A DNA stretch of 46,503 nucleotides, taken from NCBI GenBank assembly GCA_947488235.1, contig CANLAQ010000018.1, positions 1 to 46,503 of the forward strand, read 5' to 3'. The notes under the pieces are model-generated. The model was not told where the DNA came from, made no database searches, and saw only the letters and a program-made list of their open reading frames with translations. Below, piece by piece: positions 1 through 8,452 of the stretch. A program made the translations under genes and the position numbers. Numbering within the stretch: the first letter of the stretch is position 1; the number at the start of each line of letters is the position of its first letter. The DNA comes from Flavobacteriales bacterium (GTDB lineage Bacteria > Bacteroidota > Bacteroidia > Flavobacteriales_D > Crocinitomicaceae).

Positions 1-1
1 C

Positions 2-682
2 AATGGAAATTATGATTTTTTCAAAGACACCATGCGCTTATCCAATTTATCCTTGAATTTAAGGATCAGTCCAGCGAGCTGGATGAACTTTGTAGCTAAT
101 GCAAGTTTTAGTCCCTACAGTTGGGATGCTATTAGTGGCAAAACGAAGAAAGAATATGCTATGGCAATGCAACAAGGACTTGGGAGATTCTTAAATACTA
201 ATTTCACGAGTACCTTTACCTTAGCGACCAAAAAAAGTAGAGAAGTTATCAAGGAGGAAAGTGGCAAAAGAGTTGAAGACTGGAATAGTGATTACAATTA
301 CTTCAAACTGCATCCAGAGCAAGTCATTTACTTTAATATTCCTTGGAAGATGAATCTCTCTCATGTGTATTCCATTGTTGCGAATACCAATAAAACACCA
401 AGCGATCCAAATGACTATTATTTTGTTCAAACGGGTGTGATTAGTGGTGACATAAGCTTTACAAAAAGATGGAATTTATCGAGTAATATCAACATAGATA
501 TTGCCAATAAGAAAATCAGTAATCTTAATTTCTCACTTAATCGCAACCTACATTGTTGGGCACTCTCTTTTTACTATACGCCCATTGGAGGCAACAAAAG
601 TTTTCTCTTAAGTATCAGAAATACCTCCTCCATCTTCAAGGATGCTAAGATTGAATTGAGAAAACCACCGAGCTTCCTATAA
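2..682 (+). CDS. lptD: LptD-like outer-membrane LPS assembly protein, C-terminal part
   Basis: The reading frame is open from the left edge of the window (codons start at base 2), so this is the C-terminal part of a longer gene; the ATG at 32 is probably internal. The 227 visible residues are a series of amphipathic beta-strands typical of an outer-membrane barrel. The last 50 residues carry the strand pattern NLNFSLNRNLHCWALSFYYT followed by PIGG and a closing IFKDAKIELRKPP, which matches what I remember of the C-terminus of Bacteroidota LptD-like proteins (conserved NRDLHCW-type motif, then a short tail). LptD inserts lipopolysaccharide into the outer leaflet. The gene ends one base before the convergent YihY gene. 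Assignment rests on the C-terminal motif only; another large barrel protein cannot be excluded. Confidence 0.7.
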   Translation, partial: NGNYDFFKDTMRLSNLSLNLRISPASWMNFVANASFSPYSWDAISGKTKKEYAMAMQQGLGRFLNTNFTSTFTLATKKSREVIKEESGKRVEDWNSDYNYFKLHPEQVIYFNIPWKMNLSHVYSIVANTNKTPSDPNDYYFVQTGVISGDISFTKRWNLSSNINIDIANKKISNLNFSLNRNLHCWALSFYYTPIGGNKSFLLSIRNTSSIFKDAKIELRKPPSFL

Positions 683-683
683 A

Positions 684-1556
684 CTAATGGATTGGGTCAC
701 CAATATGCTTCCCAAGAACATAAGTATACTTGGCTCCAAAAAATACAATTTGAGCGGAGTAATTTACCCAAGCCAGCAATATAAATAGAGAACTTGCAAT
801 TCCCGACTTACCCATAAAAAAGTAATTCTGGAGATAAAACTTAATCAGCAACTGACTAGAATACAAGATAACTGCTGTTAATAAAGCACCTCTAAAAGCA
901 AGACTCCAGGAGATTTTTCCATCGTGTAAATATTTAAAAATCATTAAAAATATCAGCAAATTACTTGCTATTGAGAAAACATGATTTAATACAGAAAACA
1001 CCCAGTCAAGTACATTGTCATTATTAAAAACACTCGATTCCATAAAGGAATATATAAAGATCTGTAAGAAATAAAATAATATGATAACGAAGGCAAAAAA
1101 GGCTAAAAATAGTATGGAAACAAAGCGGAAACCGATAACATTCTTAATAATATTTTGATTTTCTCGACGCTTGGCTTTAATTTCAAAAAAATCATTAACA
1201 CTTCTTTTTAAAGAGACCAAAAAAGCTGAGCAAGTATATAATAATAGAATAAAGCCTACTATCTCAATCAATAAACCGTTTTTATCCAAATGCATGGATT
1301 GTAGATAACTCATAAAACTTGAGGTGTCTTGAATACCTACATTATTTTTAAAGATATCATTAATAATGAGGAGCATTCTTTCCGTACCAACAATGCGACC
1401 GAAAGTAGAAATAGTTAAAAAAATTATTGGGACGAGTGCAAAAAGAGTATAATAAGACAAGGCAGCACCGTGAAAAAAAGCTCCTTCTTCAATATACTCG
1501 GCAATACTCTCCTTGATTATATGATAATTTTTTACCCAGCGATTTCCTTTATCCAT
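684..1556 (-). CDS. YihY/BrkB family inner-membrane protein
   Basis: A 290-residue polytopic membrane protein. The N-terminal segment with GAALSYYTLFALVP followed by an FG-R-VG motif is the hallmark of the YihY/virulence factor BrkB (UPF0761) family; about six hydrophobic segments follow, and the C-terminal LLAWVNYSAQIVFFGAKYTYV stretch is the conserved last helix region of the family. The molecular function of the family is unresolved. I chose the ATG at 1556; an upstream TTG at 1574 would add six residues. The start overlaps the ABC ATPase stop by 8 bp, suggesting co-translation in one unit with the two upstream genes. The 3' end is one base from the convergent LptD-like gene. Confidence 0.85.
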   Translation of the reverse strand: MDKGNRWVKNYHIIKESIAEYIEEGAFFHGAALSYYTLFALVPIIFLTISTFGRIVGTERMLLIINDIFKNNVGIQDTSSFMSYLQSMHLDKNGLLIEIVGFILLLYTCSAFLVSLKRSVNDFFEIKAKRRENQNIIKNVIGFRFVSILFLAFFAFVIILFYFLQIFIYSFMESSVFNNDNVLDWVFSVLNHVFSIASNLLIFLMIFKYLHDGKISWSLAFRGALLTAVILYSSQLLIKFYLQNYFFMGKSGIASSLFILLAWVNYSAQIVFFGAKYTYVLGKHIGDPIH

Positions 1557-2472
1557 GTTTTTTAACGATATCAATTGCTACAACATCGTGAAGCGGTTCG
1601 AAGCTATAAAGTATTATTTCTTCTCCAATCGCGGTTGTAAAAAAATTATTAAAAACAGCTCCCATAAACAGTGCTGTTTCAAATTCAATTTTAAGCATTC
1701 CTTTGTTGTTTACAATGTATTCATCCGGTCTAAAGAGAATTTTTTTATCCATGAGAACGATATCATTGATGGGTCCAAACAACAACGAATCCATTTTATT
1801 AGAATGATAGTAGATACTTTCTGGATTTTTTTTGCGGCTCAATTTCCCTTTATTCACAATACAAACTTGATCTGAAAGACCCAAAATATCTTGTCCATCA
1901 TGAGAAACGAGCAGCATGGCTACACCCTCTTTTTCTCTAATTTTTTGAAGATGTTTGGTGAGTTTCAGGCGAAGGCGTGCATCTAAATGTGCAAAAGGTT
2001 CATCGAGTAATATTACACTTGGTGCTTTTGCGATGGCTCTAGCGATAGCAACACGCTGTTGTTCGCCTCCCGAAAGTGTCTTTGCCATTTGATCCGCCAA
2101 TCCTTTTAATGCTAAGAGTTGAAGCATTTTAGTAACCCTTCTTTCTCTTTTGTCATTTGGAAGATACAAAATGGCTTCCCTTATGTTTTCTGCAACCGTA
2201 TGAAATGGATCTAGCTTAAAATCTTGGTTTACAATTTCAATTCCGGGGTGACCTGGAACTAAGCGCTGTGATGCGAGGGGTTGAACTTTTCCTTTAAAAA
2301 TTATTTCGCCTTCATTTTGATCTACTAAACCTGCAATAATTTTAAGCAAGGAAGATTTTCCAACGCCACTTTTACCAACAAGACCAATGATCTCACCAGG
2401 CTTCAAATCAAAAGAAATGCCTTTTAAAATTGGATCCTTATACGAAAGGAAGATATTTTTAATTTGTAACAT
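1549..2472 (-). CDS. ABC transporter ATP-binding protein
   Basis: A 307-residue ATPase subunit. Walker A is GKSGVGKSS at residues 33-41, the Q-loop region is VNQDF near 81-85, the signature LSGGE lies at 133-137, Walker B VILLDEP at 153-159 and the switch histidine H191. The roughly 100 residues after residue 210 look like a regulatory domain of the TOBE/OB type seen in PotA/MalK-like importers, although I cannot identify it firmly. No permease or binding protein gene is adjacent, so the substrate is unknown. The start codon overlaps the stop of the upstream 142-residue gene by one base (TAATG), and its 3' end overlaps the YihY gene, consistent with one transcript. Confidence 0.88.
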   Translation of the reverse strand: MLQIKNIFLSYKDPILKGISFDLKPGEIIGLVGKSGVGKSSLLKIIAGLVDQNEGEIIFKGKVQPLASQRLVPGHPGIEIVNQDFKLDPFHTVAENIREAILYLPNDKRERRVTKMLQLLALKGLADQMAKTLSGGEQQRVAIARAIAKAPSVILLDEPFAHLDARLRLKLTKHLQKIREKEGVAMLLVSHDGQDILGLSDQVCIVNKGKLSRKKNPESIYYHSNKMDSLLFGPINDIVLMDKKILFRPDEYIVNNKGMLKIEFETALFMGAVFNNFFTTAIGEEIILYSFEPLHDVVAIDIVKKHG

Positions 2473-2900
2473 TATCTCGTTAAATCTTTAGGGAATTCTT
2501 TTGAAGCAATATAAACTCCAGGAGACGGATTGGCCATTGGCTCTAAGTCTTTCAAGATAATTGTTATTTTAAACCCATCATCTTCTTTCAAAAGAGCGAC
2601 CGAATGAAGTATACTTTCTGAAGCACCAACATAACAGTTGGGGGCATCTGAAGATGTGATTTCAAACAAACGCATCTTAGGAACAGAAAAAGTAAAATCA
2701 TTCCCATCTGCAAAAGTCCCTTGAAGCACATATTCACCGTTAGTCACTTCCTTAACATCAGATACTGAACTTGAAATTGACATATCATCCTCCCAGTGGT
2801 ATTGAATATTATCACTTGATGGTTTTCCTTCATTTTGCGCATCCGCTTGTTCTTGCGAGTACAACTCATTTAATTGGAAACACTGAATATAACATTTCAT
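2472..2900 (-). CDS. Hypothetical protein, first gene of ABC/YihY unit
   Basis: A 142-residue protein that I do not recognise. It has no signal peptide or membrane segment. The N-terminal third is rich in Gln, Glu and Ser and looks disordered; residues 40-142 alternate hydrophobic and polar residues in a way that suggests a small beta-sandwich. Two cysteines occur at positions 3 and 7 and one in PNCYVG. The gene is linked by a TAATG junction to the ABC ATPase, so the two are probably translated together. It could be an accessory factor of that ATPase, but nothing in the sequence shows this. The start is an ATG at 2900, divergent from the reductase gene. Confidence 0.6.
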   Translation of the reverse strand: MKCYIQCFQLNELYSQEQADAQNEGKPSSDNIQYHWEDDMSISSSVSDVKEVTNGEYVLQGTFADGNDFTFSVPKMRLFEITSSDAPNCYVGASESILHSVALLKEDDGFKITIILKDLEPMANPSPGVYIASKEFPKDLTR

Positions 2901-2944
2901 AAATAGACTTTTGTTAAAATTAATTTAATTCTCTTGAGAAGGAG

Positions 2945-2952
2945 TAAATTTG
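2945..2952 (+). promoter_or_regulatory. Candidate -7 box (TAAATTTG)
   Basis: An exact match to the Bacteroidota -7 consensus TAnnTTTG lies 11 bp before the ATG of the NAD(P)-binding protein gene. No TTG at the expected upstream distance was seen, so the call rests on the -7 box alone. Confidence 0.4.
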
Positions 2953-2963
2953 TAAAAAGAAAA

Positions 2964-3611
2964 ATGAAAATACTACTCATTGGCGCAAGTGGATTAATTG
3001 GATCCAAACTTCTAGAGCAGATGCTACTTGATCCAGAAATTACAAGTATTGTACTATTTGTGCGCAAACCAATTCCATTAGAACATGCAAAAATAGAGCA
3101 GCACCTGATTGATTTTGATGCAATGAATGACTTTGCTCAACACTTCACTGGAGATGCCTTAGTTTGTGCTCTTGGTACTACTCGAAGTAAAACCCCAAAT
3201 CAAATTGATTATCGTAAAATCGATTTAGGATATACGATGGAGGCTGCTAAAATAGCGAAAACGAAGGGTGTAAAACAAATTCATCTCATTAGTTCGATGG
3301 GCGCCAATCCAAAATCAAAAGTGTTTTATTCAGCATTAAAAGGGGAGATTGAGAACCTTATCATTGGATTAAAATTTGATAAAACTATACTATACAGACC
3401 CTCCATCTTGATTGGGGAAAGGTCAGAATCGCGACCCATGGAAAAATTATCTCAACAATTAAATTGGATTTATGACCCCCTACTTTTGGGTAGTTTAAAA
3501 AAATACAGGAGTATTAGTGCAGATATGGTAGCGACAAAAATTATCTCCGAGATTAAAAAAAATAATAAGGGAGTCCATATTTTGGACTCGGAAGAAATTA
3601 AGCAAGATTAA
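2964..3611 (+). CDS. NAD(P)-binding Rossmann-fold protein (atypical SDR)
   Basis: A 215-residue cytoplasmic protein starting KMKILLIGASGLIGSKLL: the GASGLIG glycine-rich loop directly after the first beta-strand marks an atypical short-chain dehydrogenase of the NAD(P)H-binding/HTATIP2-like group. A later VCALGTT segment and the LISSMGANPKSKVFYSALKGEIE stretch (S, Y and K spaced as in the SDR active site: S-x(11)-Y-x(3)-K) agree with this. The length is normal for single-domain members. The track allows a TTG start at 2934, but the ATG at 2964 places the Rossmann strand at the N-terminus as usual and follows a good -7 box. Substrate unknown. Divergent from the ABC unit. Confidence 0.85.
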   Translation: MKILLIGASGLIGSKLLEQMLLDPEITSIVLFVRKPIPLEHAKIEQHLIDFDAMNDFAQHFTGDALVCALGTTRSKTPNQIDYRKIDLGYTMEAAKIAKTKGVKQIHLISSMGANPKSKVFYSALKGEIENLIIGLKFDKTILYRPSILIGERSESRPMEKLSQQLNWIYDPLLLGSLKKYRSISADMVATKIISEIKKNNKGVHILDSEEIKQD

Positions 3612-3651
3612 ATTTCAGTATGAATAATCCGTTATAGCTTTTTTAAGCTGC

Positions 3652-4806
3652 TTACTTTTTTGCTTTATTATATTGCTTATAATCAAATCGCTTGGATTCA
3701 TAGGGATAATATTCGGCAAGTTCACCCGAATAGTAAAACTCAAAAGCCACTGATCCAAAGGTAAAGGACTTATCACCAACATTAAAGACTGATCCCCCTA
3801 CTCCAGGATTCTTCTTAGGTACTGATTTATAAAATCCTAAATTAAATAAGGAAGCCAAAATTTCTGGGCGCTCATCAATGGGATATCCAGCTCTTTCCCA
3901 TTGCATTTTTATTTGTTTTACAAAAATTGCAGCATACAAATAGGAATAATAATGATTTTTCAACTGAACCAATCTACTTATTCGCAATGAAAGCGTATCA
4001 TTTAGCTTGTTTTTATAATCCGTAATCGTGTCATAATCCAATAGATTTTCATATGATTCCCCTAAATAATAAGGCGAACTATTATCTTTTAAATAATATT
4101 CAATAGCTGAAGCTGTACTTTCTTTAATTCCTGTTACACCGTAGGAAGAATTGGTTTCAAGGGCCAAGGATCTTAAAGGAGCAATAAGTCCTTTAAATCT
4201 TTCTCTACGAGAATTAAACAATCTAATTTGTTCACCAACCAAACAAGTAACAATTACCCGGGCCTCAACACCTGTAACTTCAGCAGCTGAATCTATGTAA
4301 GCTTTGTCCTTAATCAGTGCCAGTCTGAAATGTTTCCATTCGGCGATATTCATCCAATTATAAATACTTAGAGCAGTAGAGGGTCTATTTGAAGTCTTTA
4401 ATTTCGCATTTAATTTTTTAAGTTCGCGTTGATAATTTTGATTGTTCATCATTTGAAGATCAAAAGCATCTATCATTTTCATAACGATAAACTCATCTTT
4501 ATTTTTAGACCAGACACTGAGGATAATTTGAGCATTTTTTGGATAAAAATCATTGATTAGCATAATGCGTTGTAAGGAAGCATAATGGTTCCTCACCATT
4601 TGGGCACTATCTACGCGATAGGATTGATTGTATTTATCGTTGATTCCTTGGAAATATCTATTGTTTACATCTAAGCGACCTGAATCTCGTGTCCATTGGA
4701 ACTTCATTGCGAGATAAGAAAAAGTCAAAAATGCACCAATAACAGCAAAACTGTATAAGGAAATGCGAAAAGGGACTTTAAACCAACTATTTTTAAACAC
4801 TTGCAT
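3652..4806 (-). CDS. Membrane-anchored protein, possible lysozyme-like fold
   Basis: A 384-residue protein with a short basic N-terminus, one hydrophobic segment (about residues 14-34) and a large, mainly helical soluble part that should face the periplasm. I do not recognise the family with certainty. Residues 173-235 contain a Glu at the end of a helix (E192 in CLVGEQ) followed about 30 residues later by SSYGVTGIKESTA, an arrangement that resembles lytic transglycosylases, where a catalytic Glu precedes a GxxQ-type loop. That makes peptidoglycan cleavage a possibility, not a finding. The C-terminal part has a GVGGSVFNVGDKSFTFGSVA stretch and ends in a basic tail. It stands alone between two oppositely directed neighbours. 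Confidence 0.55.
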   Translation of the reverse strand: MQVFKNSWFKVPFRISLYSFAVIGAFLTFSYLAMKFQWTRDSGRLDVNNRYFQGINDKYNQSYRVDSAQMVRNHYASLQRIMLINDFYPKNAQIILSVWSKNKDEFIVMKMIDAFDLQMMNNQNYQRELKKLNAKLKTSNRPSTALSIYNWMNIAEWKHFRLALIKDKAYIDSAAEVTGVEARVIVTCLVGEQIRLFNSRRERFKGLIAPLRSLALETNSSYGVTGIKESTASAIEYYLKDNSSPYYLGESYENLLDYDTITDYKNKLNDTLSLRISRLVQLKNHYYSYLYAAIFVKQIKMQWERAGYPIDERPEILASLFNLGFYKSVPKKNPGVGGSVFNVGDKSFTFGSVAFEFYYSGELAEYYPYESKRFDYKQYNKAKK

Positions 4807-4935
4807 AAAAAGAATTTAAACGAAGTTATGCTATTAAAAAGAGAATACAAAAAAAGGAACTTTTCAACTTTCGATTGCTAACAATTAAGAAAATAAAATA
4901 TCTATAAATCAATCCAATTCATTAATTTCGAAACT

Positions 4936-6303
4936 ATGAAAAAGACAACTACACTCCTGCTTTTAACACTATGTTTAGTTAGTGTTAGGACAAGCTATGG
5001 CCAAAAAAATAATGTCCTTGATAAGGCAGGAATTAATAGAATGTTAAATTCCGGAATTGAATTGTACCAACAAGGACGATTGAATGACGCAATCTCTATT
5101 TTAAAAACCGCTGAAATAAAAGATACCGCCAATTGGAGGGTATTGTACTGGATGGGGATGTCGTTTTATGATTTATCGAGTTATTATGCGGCGGAAGAAT
5201 GTGCTGTAAGAGCCAATGAAATCATAGGAAGGGAAGAAAATGTGGATGTAGATTTAATCAAATTATTAGGTGATGTAAATCATCGCTTAGGAAATGTGGA
5301 TCTTGCCGCAAAATATTATAAGCAAACAGCTGAATTAATGGGGAAGAAAATTTCCACTGATATGGGTATTCCTGAATTAATTGATGCCTGTGAATTATAT
5401 CTAAAAGACACCAAAGCAGGGAGAAAAAGTAAGCGTTCTATTCTTGCTGACGCGATTAATACTGTTGATGATGAGTATGCCCCTATTTTAATGAATGGCG
5501 GTAGAGATTTATTTTTTACAGCGCGTAAACCGGAAACTACTGGAAATAATATAAACCCTGATGATCAGCGCTATTTTGAAGATATGTATCATGCACAATG
5601 GGACACTGTTTCATTAAGCTGGAAAATGAATAAATTAACCTTCTCTGAATGGAATACAAATGGATTTGATGCTTTGACTTACATAAATGAAAATGGGCTG
5701 TTTGGATTGTGTACCATTAATACTTCGGCCACTGAAAAGACAACCAAAAGTTCTGACATTTTTGAAATTATTGGGGAGGAACCCTTAAAATGGTCTTCCA
5801 TGGATGTAATTAAAAATAAGAGTATTAATACAGATTATTTTGAAGGTGCGGCAAGTCTAGCGCAAGTTTCAGATATGGAACAAAAAATGATTTTTGTTAG
5901 CGACCGTAAAGGCGATGTGTCCGGGACTGATCTTTATAGCGTTTCTCGCACTGATGAACTCTGGCAGACCTCAGTAAGATTGCCTAATGAGATCAACAGT
6001 TTGGGAGATGAAACAACGCCTTATATTACAGATGATGGACAATTCCTATTCTTTAGTAGTAGAGGATTGCCTGGATATGGAGGTTATGATATTTTTTATT
6101 CCCAATGGATTGATGAAAAATGGTCTGCTCCTGTAAATTTAGGTTTAGAAATAAATAGTGTAAATGATGATACTCATTTTCAAATCAACACAAAAACAAA
6201 TCAATGTGTTCTTGCTTCCATGGCAGTTCGGGGTGATTATTTCAGCTATGACTTATTTCAAGCAGATATGACTGGATTAAATTTCCCGTTTTTAAAGAAA
6301 TGA
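4936..6303 (+). CDS. TPR and PD40 beta-propeller exported protein
   Basis: A 455-residue exported protein. Residues 1-22 form a signal peptide ending SYGQ. Residues 33-140 are helical TPR-like repeats (GIELYQQGRLNDAISIL, then a VLYWMGMSFYDLSSYYAAEEC unit). From about residue 175 to the end come WD40-like PD40 blades, recognisable by the repeating FFTARKPE, IFVSDRKGDVSGTDLYSV and LFFSSRGLPGYGGYDIFYS motifs. This is the layout of the PorE-type T9SS-associated proteins and of OmpA-PD40 proteins, but the C-terminal OmpA peptidoglycan-binding domain present in those is absent here. A related protein that does have the OmpA domain is encoded at 43572-45182. Probably periplasmic; the exact role is unknown. 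Confidence 0.8.
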   Translation: MKKTTTLLLLTLCLVSVRTSYGQKNNVLDKAGINRMLNSGIELYQQGRLNDAISILKTAEIKDTANWRVLYWMGMSFYDLSSYYAAEECAVRANEIIGREENVDVDLIKLLGDVNHRLGNVDLAAKYYKQTAELMGKKISTDMGIPELIDACELYLKDTKAGRKSKRSILADAINTVDDEYAPILMNGGRDLFFTARKPETTGNNINPDDQRYFEDMYHAQWDTVSLSWKMNKLTFSEWNTNGFDALTYINENGLFGLCTINTSATEKTTKSSDIFEIIGEEPLKWSSMDVIKNKSINTDYFEGAASLAQVSDMEQKMIFVSDRKGDVSGTDLYSVSRTDELWQTSVRLPNEINSLGDETTPYITDDGQFLFFSSRGLPGYGGYDIFYSQWIDEKWSAPVNLGLEINSVNDDTHFQINTKTNQCVLASMAVRGDYFSYDLFQADMTGLNFPFLKK

Positions 6304-6355
6304 ACCGTTTATATTGACTGTTGTACTAAATGTGAATTCTCTTTAAATAAAACTT

Positions 6356-8380
6356 ATGAAATCGATTGTATTTTTAATTGTTACCGTATTTTTCGGAACA
6401 ACCATTTTCTCGCAAAAAGAAGTGCCTCTTAGTCCAAATATGAAACAGGCAACTGTGTTTTTTACTGGAGTTCAATTGCAACATGAAAATCAAGTGAGTT
6501 TAAAACCTGGGAAACAAGAAGTAGTACTGCAAAAATTGACCGATTTTTTAGATCCCAATACAGTTCAAGTTAAGGCAAGCGGTGACTTAACCATTTTATC
6601 CGTTCGTACGAGAAAGAATTTTGAAGATTTACGGATCAACAATGAGGACATTAAAGCTATCAATGCGAAGAAAAAACTTTTAGAAATTCAACATAATGAT
6701 CTCATTGATGAATATACCATCTTAGAATTAGATCGAAATTTAATTATGCAAAATAGAAATTTGAAAGGTAACGATCAAGGAATGAAAATGATAGAATTGA
6801 AGGAAGCCTATACTTTTATGCACAACAAAATAACTGAAATCACCACCCGCCAAACGACCATTTATGGCTTATTAGAAGATATTGAAAAAAAGAAAAATCT
6901 GCTAGAACAAGAGATTATCAGTCAACGCAGCAAGCCAGTCATTAATTACACCGAAATAATAATTGAAATTGATGTTCAAAAAGCAACAGAAGCGAATTTT
7001 ATTGTGAACTATATTTCTCCTCGCGCTACTTGGAAGCCTTATTATGATATGCGAAGTGAAGGAATTGGCAAGCCAGTGCGTCTAGAAGCAAAAGCAAATG
7101 TAAGTCAAACAACAGGCATAGAGTGGAAAGATATTGATGTGGTGCTATCAACAAACGATCCTTATCAGAATGCCACCCAAGCGGTAATTAACCCTTGGTA
7201 TATTTCTTACAACAATTACCCAACACCAAAAACCATAACATCTAGAAATATTCCACAAGTAGATTATTCAGGAGAAACTTTAAGAGGAGAAATTATTGAT
7301 GCCAGTACAGGTGAGTCATTGGCGTTCACAAAAATAACCTTCCCGGGATTCACTGGAGGAACAGTCTCCAATGAAGAAGGGAAATTTGAAGTGGTAATTC
7401 CTAAAGATGCCAAAATTGCTTTAGCAAGTTTCGTTGGTTATACTGATGTGCAGTTAACCATCAACGCTCCTTATTTGAAGTTTTTTATGAAACCTAATGA
7501 ATTAAATTTGGAAGAAGTGACTGTTTCTGTGAATCAATCCATCAATGGAGCCTTAAGTTATAATAATGTAGCGAATGCTTCTTATATGGGTACTTATACA
7601 CTTAACGCTTCAGATTTGATGGTGTCAGAAGATGATGACAAAGCAATGGAATGGAAGTCAACTGGAAAAACAAGATTCAGACGCTCCTCAGCTCCAATGA
7701 TGGATGAAATGTCTAAATCAGAAAACAAAAAGGCTTGGGCACCTACTGTAACTACTATTACTGAGAAAAAAGACATCAGAGTTGAATACAGAATTCTTTC
7801 TAAAATGTCAATTCCAACAGATGGAATGGATCACCGCGTAAACATAGCAAGCTATGATTTACCTGCCAACTACGAATACCATTGTATTCCAAAAATTGAT
7901 CCTAGTGTTTATCTTTCTGCCCAAGTAAATGGATGGGAGAAGTTGAACTTATTGAGTGGAAGTTCTAATATATATTTTGACGGCACCTTCATGGGAAGCT
8001 CTTATTTAGATGTAAACACAACTAAGGATACACTTTCTTTCTCTTTTGGAAAGGATAGTAAAATGGTGGTTGAACGAACTAAAATTAAAGAGAAGAACAA
8101 GACCAAAATCATGGGTGCTAGACAAAAATCTGATGTTGCATGGGAAATAAAAATTAAAAATAATGGCGCTGCCAATATTCCTGTGATTATTATGGATCAA
8201 TTTCCATTAACTACCAATGCAGATATAAAAATTAAAAATGGAGAATTGATCGAAGGAAAAGTAAACGATAAAACTGGAATAATTACCTGGGAATTTATGC
8301 AAGGTATCAGCGGAAGTAAATCGGTCTATTTTGATTATTCTATTGACGCTCAGTATGGAATTCCATTATATCTAGAGTAG
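6356..8380 (+). CDS. MuiA-like DUF4139 protein with inserted regulatory domain
   Basis: A 674-residue exported protein (signal peptide about residues 1-19). Residues 25-110 match the N-terminal DUF4140 domain of the mucoidy inhibitor A family, followed by a helical coiled stretch (about 105-205). The DUF4139 domain begins near residue 212 (NYISPRATWKPYYDMR, the family signature) and resumes around 480 (IRVEYRILSKMSIPTDG) to the end. Between them, residues 305-395 form a carboxypeptidase-regulatory-like beta-sandwich (LRGEIIDASTGESLAFTKI) with an NLEEVTV end like the one that precedes TonB-receptor plugs. MuiA family members of enteric bacteria lack this domain. It follows the PD40 gene by 52 bp and may share its transcript. 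Function in Bacteroidota unknown. Confidence 0.85.
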   Translation: MKSIVFLIVTVFFGTTIFSQKEVPLSPNMKQATVFFTGVQLQHENQVSLKPGKQEVVLQKLTDFLDPNTVQVKASGDLTILSVRTRKNFEDLRINNEDIKAINAKKKLLEIQHNDLIDEYTILELDRNLIMQNRNLKGNDQGMKMIELKEAYTFMHNKITEITTRQTTIYGLLEDIEKKKNLLEQEIISQRSKPVINYTEIIIEIDVQKATEANFIVNYISPRATWKPYYDMRSEGIGKPVRLEAKANVSQTTGIEWKDIDVVLSTNDPYQNATQAVINPWYISYNNYPTPKTITSRNIPQVDYSGETLRGEIIDASTGESLAFTKITFPGFTGGTVSNEEGKFEVVIPKDAKIALASFVGYTDVQLTINAPYLKFFMKPNELNLEEVTVSVNQSINGALSYNNVANASYMGTYTLNASDLMVSEDDDKAMEWKSTGKTRFRRSSAPMMDEMSKSENKKAWAPTVTTITEKKDIRVEYRILSKMSIPTDGMDHRVNIASYDLPANYEYHCIPKIDPSVYLSAQVNGWEKLNLLSGSSNIYFDGTFMGSSYLDVNTTKDTLSFSFGKDSKMVVERTKIKEKNKTKIMGARQKSDVAWEIKIKNNGAANIPVIIMDQFPLTTNADIKIKNGELIEGKVNDKTGIITWEFMQGISGSKSVYFDYSIDAQYGIPLYLE

Positions 8381-8452
8381 AAGAATAACAAAATTGATTC
8401 TAGAAAAGACCGTTAGCGTTCTTATTGCAATGACTTAAGACCCTTAGGTATA

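Noticed and set aside
1574..1574. TTG start for YihY; likewise long upstream starts at 2934, 15880, 15908, 18593, 21615 and 29953
   Set aside because: Downstream ATG codons give normal family N-termini or signal peptides and better gene spacing.
3640..3660. AGCTT-TTTT-AAGCT hairpin between the reductase and the next gene as a terminator
   Set aside because: Only a 5 bp AT-rich stem; too weak to list in AT-rich sequence.
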